Below, piece after piece: positions 24,491 through 26,815 of a DNA stretch of 26,815 nt. Within the stretch, counting starts at the first letter, position 1. Each line of letters starts with the position of its first letter. The stretch covers positions 241,581 to 268,395 of the forward strand of contig WELA01010375.1 of assembly GCA_009602735.1 (NCBI GenBank), given 5' to 3'. This DNA comes from Mesotaenium endlicherianum (taxonomy: Eukaryota; Streptophyta; Zygnematophyceae; Zygnematales; Mesotaeniaceae). The notes beneath the pieces are model-generated. The model made no database searches. It saw only the letters and a program-made list of their open reading frames with translations, and had not been told where the DNA came from. The position numbers and the translations under genes were made by a program.

Positions 24491-25956
24491 AGAAACCAAC
24501 AAACTGACAACGAGCAACAACGGGACAACAACAAAACGGCGGCTAAACGACAACGGATCCAAGAACAGGAAGCCTACAGGGGCAGTAACTAAACGTCAAC
24601 GGAACTGGAACTAAACAACAGCAACACAACAACAGAACGATAACAGGACAACAGGAGAACAACAGCCAATCCGCAAACCCTCCGTGCCTCTCCCCGATCC
24701 GCATGGGCTGGCCAGATGAGAGCTCGAGCTCGAGGTCCCGCTGTTGTCCATCCCCTCCTCCCCTCCCCCCCTCCCNTGCTGCCGGTGCATTATACCACAG
24801 GGGGTAGCACCTACGCAGCAGGGCTGGGCTTACCAAGCGATGTGAGCAAGCGAGGGAGGGGGAGCCCCTCCATGTCTCCTTGAGGGGGAATTTTAACTGC
24901 TCCCAAAGCTTCAGGTAGGCAGGGAGGTGGGCCGGCAGGCTGGTAAAATGGCAGGCAGGTGAGTTACTGGCAGACAGGGGGGTAGACTGGCAGGCGGGCG
25001 GGTTGGCAGGCAAGCAGGCACGCAGGCCGGCAGGCGGCTAGACTGACAGGCAGGCAGGCAAAGGAGGTGGGCTGCATGCGTTTGCTTGCAGGGCAGCGAT
25101 GCTGCTCCAATGCGGGGCCGGCTGAAGCAGAGGCTGTAGCCGGGGCTGGAGCACGCTCCATGTTGCATGCCAACAGCTTGACAGTTGTCCCTCTCGCCCT
25201 TGCGGAGCAAGCAACAGCCCCCTGGCTGGCATGGACAGGAGGAACAACCTTCCCTCTGCCTGACCTACTCCAATCACGTGCTCATCTACTGAACCCCCTC
25301 GTTGTGCCACGTCCCAATTGTCCCACTCGTGCTGCGTCCGCTTGTCGCGCCTGCATCCCTGCAAGTTGGCACCACGGGCACGCGCGCTCTGCTGCGTATG
25401 CTGCCAGGTGTCCCCCCGCTTTTGGACATGTAACCTGCCCTTCACCTCTCTGAGGCTCCCCCCTGGCTCCTCCTCCTTTTCCTCCTCCTCCTCCTCCTCC
25501 TCCTTTTCGTCCCCCTGCCTGCTCTTCTTCCCCTGGAACCAGGAACTCTCAACACCGCATGCCCATCCTTGCAGGCCTCACTAATAGCCATCCCATCCCC
25601 CCCCCTTTCCCCCCTTCTCCTTCTCCTCCTTTCCGCCGCCGCCTTCACCTCCTCCTCTCTTCCCCCGCCCGTTTCCTGTCCCATTCGCCCTTTCCCCACC
25701 CCCCTCTCTCCCCCCCCTCTGTGCACATCCGTGCGTGTGCTTGTTCCGTGCGTCGCCAGCTCCGTGTTTGCGCGTGACGCTCTGGGCCTGGAAATCGCGC
25801 TCATCGCAGGGCCTGCGCTGCTGGCGCTCATGGCGGACCCCCTGGCGTCGCTCGTGGACACCTACTACATCGCCCATATAGGTACCGCCGGACAGCCAGC
25901 CAGCCAGCACTTGGCCGTCGTCTGCCCTGCTCCTTCCAGGGGCCCTCCAAGGCCCA

Positions 25957-25991
<35 letters not shown>

Positions 25992-26623
25992 AGTAGCAGA
26001 AGAGATCCCGGACCCCTTCGATCCTGACCCCGCCCCGGAGCCCCCACCATGGCGCCAAGGGGCTATTCAGCCATCTCTCGCTTCTGCATCCAGCTTGCTG
26101 CCGCGCCGTGCTCGTATCAGATTGCGTGCTCTGTGCCCGAATGTCCGCTGAATGTGCTACCCCTGTCAGGGAAATTCTGTATTCCCGACCCTAACTCTCA
26201 ACCCTAGCCCTGCCCCTACTTACCACTCGACTTAACCCGAACCCCGAACCCGAAATCCTTAGAACCCCCACCCCTTGGCCCCCGCAGGCCCCGTGGAGCT
26301 GGCGGCCGTGGGGGTGTCCATCTCGGTGTTCAACCTGGTGTCCAAGGTCTTCAACTTCCCGCTGCTCAACGTCACCACCTCCTTCGTGGCGGAGGACGGC
26401 GAGGAGAGAGAGCGCGAGCAGGCGCGCGCGCGCCTCGGGGACCCCGCCACCCGCCAGGCGGCGGCTGCCGCCACTCCCCCGCAGACCACCGGAGAGAACG
26501 GCGCTGCTTCCCCCTCCTCGTCCTCCTCGTCCTCCTCTCCCACCTCCTCCTGCTCCTCCTCCTCCTCCTCCTCCTCCTCCTCCTCCTCGCCCTCATCGAA
26601 GCCCGAAAGTCTTCCTGTGGGCG
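23251..26623 (+). CDS. MATE transporter, EDS5/FRD3-like with plastid-type N-terminus (3' partial)
   Basis: Known: this plant MATE subgroup exports small organic acids or related metabolites (citrate for FRD3, salicylate precursors for EDS5), often at the plastid envelope. Seen: exons 23251-23738, 25760-25881 and 26288-26623 join in phase (AG|C, G|GC) to about 315 residues. Exon 1 encodes a Ser/Arg/Lys-rich, acid-poor start like a transit peptide, then an acidic stretch before NDA. Exon 2 gives the first membrane helix, ALGLEIALIAGPALLALMAD, then PLASLVDTYYIAHIG. Exon 3 gives PVELAAVGVSISVFN, FNFPLLNVTTSFVAEDG, a charged loop and a Ser tract (about residues 278-307). Donor GTGAGT follows at 26624; most of the membrane domain lies beyond the window. 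Met8 (23272, ATGGCT) is a better start context and gives a more typical transit peptide than 23251. Exons 2-3 are secure; linking exon 1 across 2 kb rests on phase and domain order. Confidence 0.8.
24442..24489. repeat. Poly-G homopolymer (48 bases) with an N
   Basis: G from 24442 to 24489 apart from N at 24454. Runs this long with an ambiguous base are typical of sequencing or assembly uncertainty, so the true length is unknown. Confidence 0.9.
24908..25065. repeat. GGCAGGC(A/T/G)G minisatellite in MATE intron 1
   Basis: About 150 bases of imperfect units on GGCAGG and CAGGCAGG, with interspersed GACTGGCAGG-type units. On the reverse strand it reads as proline/leucine/cysteine-rich open frames, which are repeat artefacts. 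Confidence 0.75.
25455..25735. repeat. Long polypyrimidine tract with (CCT)n core
   Basis: A strongly C/T-biased stretch with a pure (CCT)n core at 25481-25503 and several C runs, ending some 25 bases before the exon 2 acceptor. It may act as an extended polypyrimidine tract for splicing. Such tracts can also form triplex DNA, which is inference. Confidence 0.7.
25882..26287 (+). other. MATE intron 2
   Basis: Donor GTACCG and acceptor CCCGCAG flank 406 bases. It contains a (GCT)n run at 25959-25990 and, near its 3' end (about 26185-26265), degenerate CCCTAA and CCGAACC units that recall plant telomere-type repeats. Confidence 0.75.
25959..25990. repeat. (GCT)n microsatellite in MATE intron 2
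   Basis: An uninterrupted GCT run of about 32 bases. It is intronic. Confidence 0.9.
26514..26597 (+). repeat. Coding (TCC)n microsatellite, poly-serine
   Basis: TCC/TCG codons in MATE exon 3 encode about 25 serines broken by Pro, Thr and Cys. By family topology this lies in the hydrophilic loop after the second membrane helix, where length change would be tolerated. Confidence 0.85.
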
Positions 26624-26815
26624 GTGAGTTTCACTTCCTTCCGTCTCCTCCGTTACTTGATTTGTGAACCCTAAATCCTCCCCCCCCCTCCCCCCGGGCC
26701 CAAGGGCCCCACCCTCGTCCGGCGCCCGCGCCCCCCCTTGCCTTCCTCTTCAAAGGTGCGCTATGTCGTAGGTCCCGTGAAGTATTACAAGCCCCCCCCC
26801 CCCCCCCCCCCCCCC
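26624..26815 (+). other. Start of MATE intron 3, ending in a C run
   Basis: Donor GTGAGT at 26624 opens an intron that runs out of the window. It is C-rich throughout, carries one AACCCTAAA-like unit at about 26666-26673, and the last 24 bases (26792-26815) are all C. Confidence 0.7.

Larger units (their letters stand above)
23739..25759 (+). other. Long repeat-rich first intron of the MATE gene
   Basis: Donor GTAGGC at 23739 and acceptor CGCCAG ending at 25759. The 2 kb between hold an AATAAA near 23910, an ACAAC-rich stretch (about 24490-24665), a poly-G run containing an N, a second N at 24776, a GGCAGGC minisatellite and a long pyrimidine-rich tract before the acceptor. No exon was recognised inside; the frame at 24052-24246 resembles nothing I know. 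Confidence 0.6.

Noticed and set aside
24543..25210. Cys/Pro/Leu-rich frames on the - strand.
   Set aside because: They derive from the GGCAGG minisatellite and contain an N; no conserved domain is visible.
1..26815. tRNA, rRNA, CRISPR array, or intact transposon with terminal repeats.
   Set aside because: No convincing T-loop box, repeat-spacer pattern, transposase or reverse-transcriptase motif was seen by eye; tRNAscan-SE and RepeatModeler would be decisive.

Overview
The window is eukaryotic nuclear DNA: all four recognisable genes except one are split by GT-AG introns, intergenic DNA is long, and there are many microsatellites. The gene set points to the green-plant lineage. There is a plant-like VPS28, a CAND1 that follows the land-plant protein along its whole length, and a MATE transporter of the EDS5/FRD3 type with a likely plastid-targeting N-terminus. 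The splice acceptors are mostly GCAG. A streptophyte alga or an early-diverging plant is my best inference; I cannot name a species.

Layout. (1) About 1-2852, + strand: the 3' part of a thioredoxin-fold gene resembling DNAJC16/DNAJC10-type proteins, in three visible exons. (2) 3424-4074, - strand: intronless VPS28 (ESCRT-I), convergent with gene 1. (3) 4075-5994: a gene-free, A+T-richer spacer. (4) 5995-22298, - strand: CAND1, the cullin exchange factor. I could join 28 exons with every intron phase consistent, giving 3717 coding bases (1238 codons plus stop) and an apparently complete gene. (5) 22299-23250: a head-to-head intergenic region of about 950 bp with a GCTG-rich minisatellite and four TGGGCC motifs. 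(6) 23251 to the window end, + strand: the 5' part of a plastid-type MATE transporter. It has a transit-peptide-like first exon, a 2 kb repeat-rich intron, then exons for the first membrane region and a serine-rich loop. It is cut by the window end.

The genes are ordinary housekeeping genes (protein folding, endosomal sorting, ubiquitin-ligase regulation, transport) and do not form an operon-like functional unit. I found no RNA gene, CRISPR array, intact mobile element or convincing new system. The points worth a second look are splice-site bias, a composition shift inside CAND1, the coding serine microsatellite in the MATE loop, the shared promoter, and homopolymer runs with N bases that look like assembly trouble spots.
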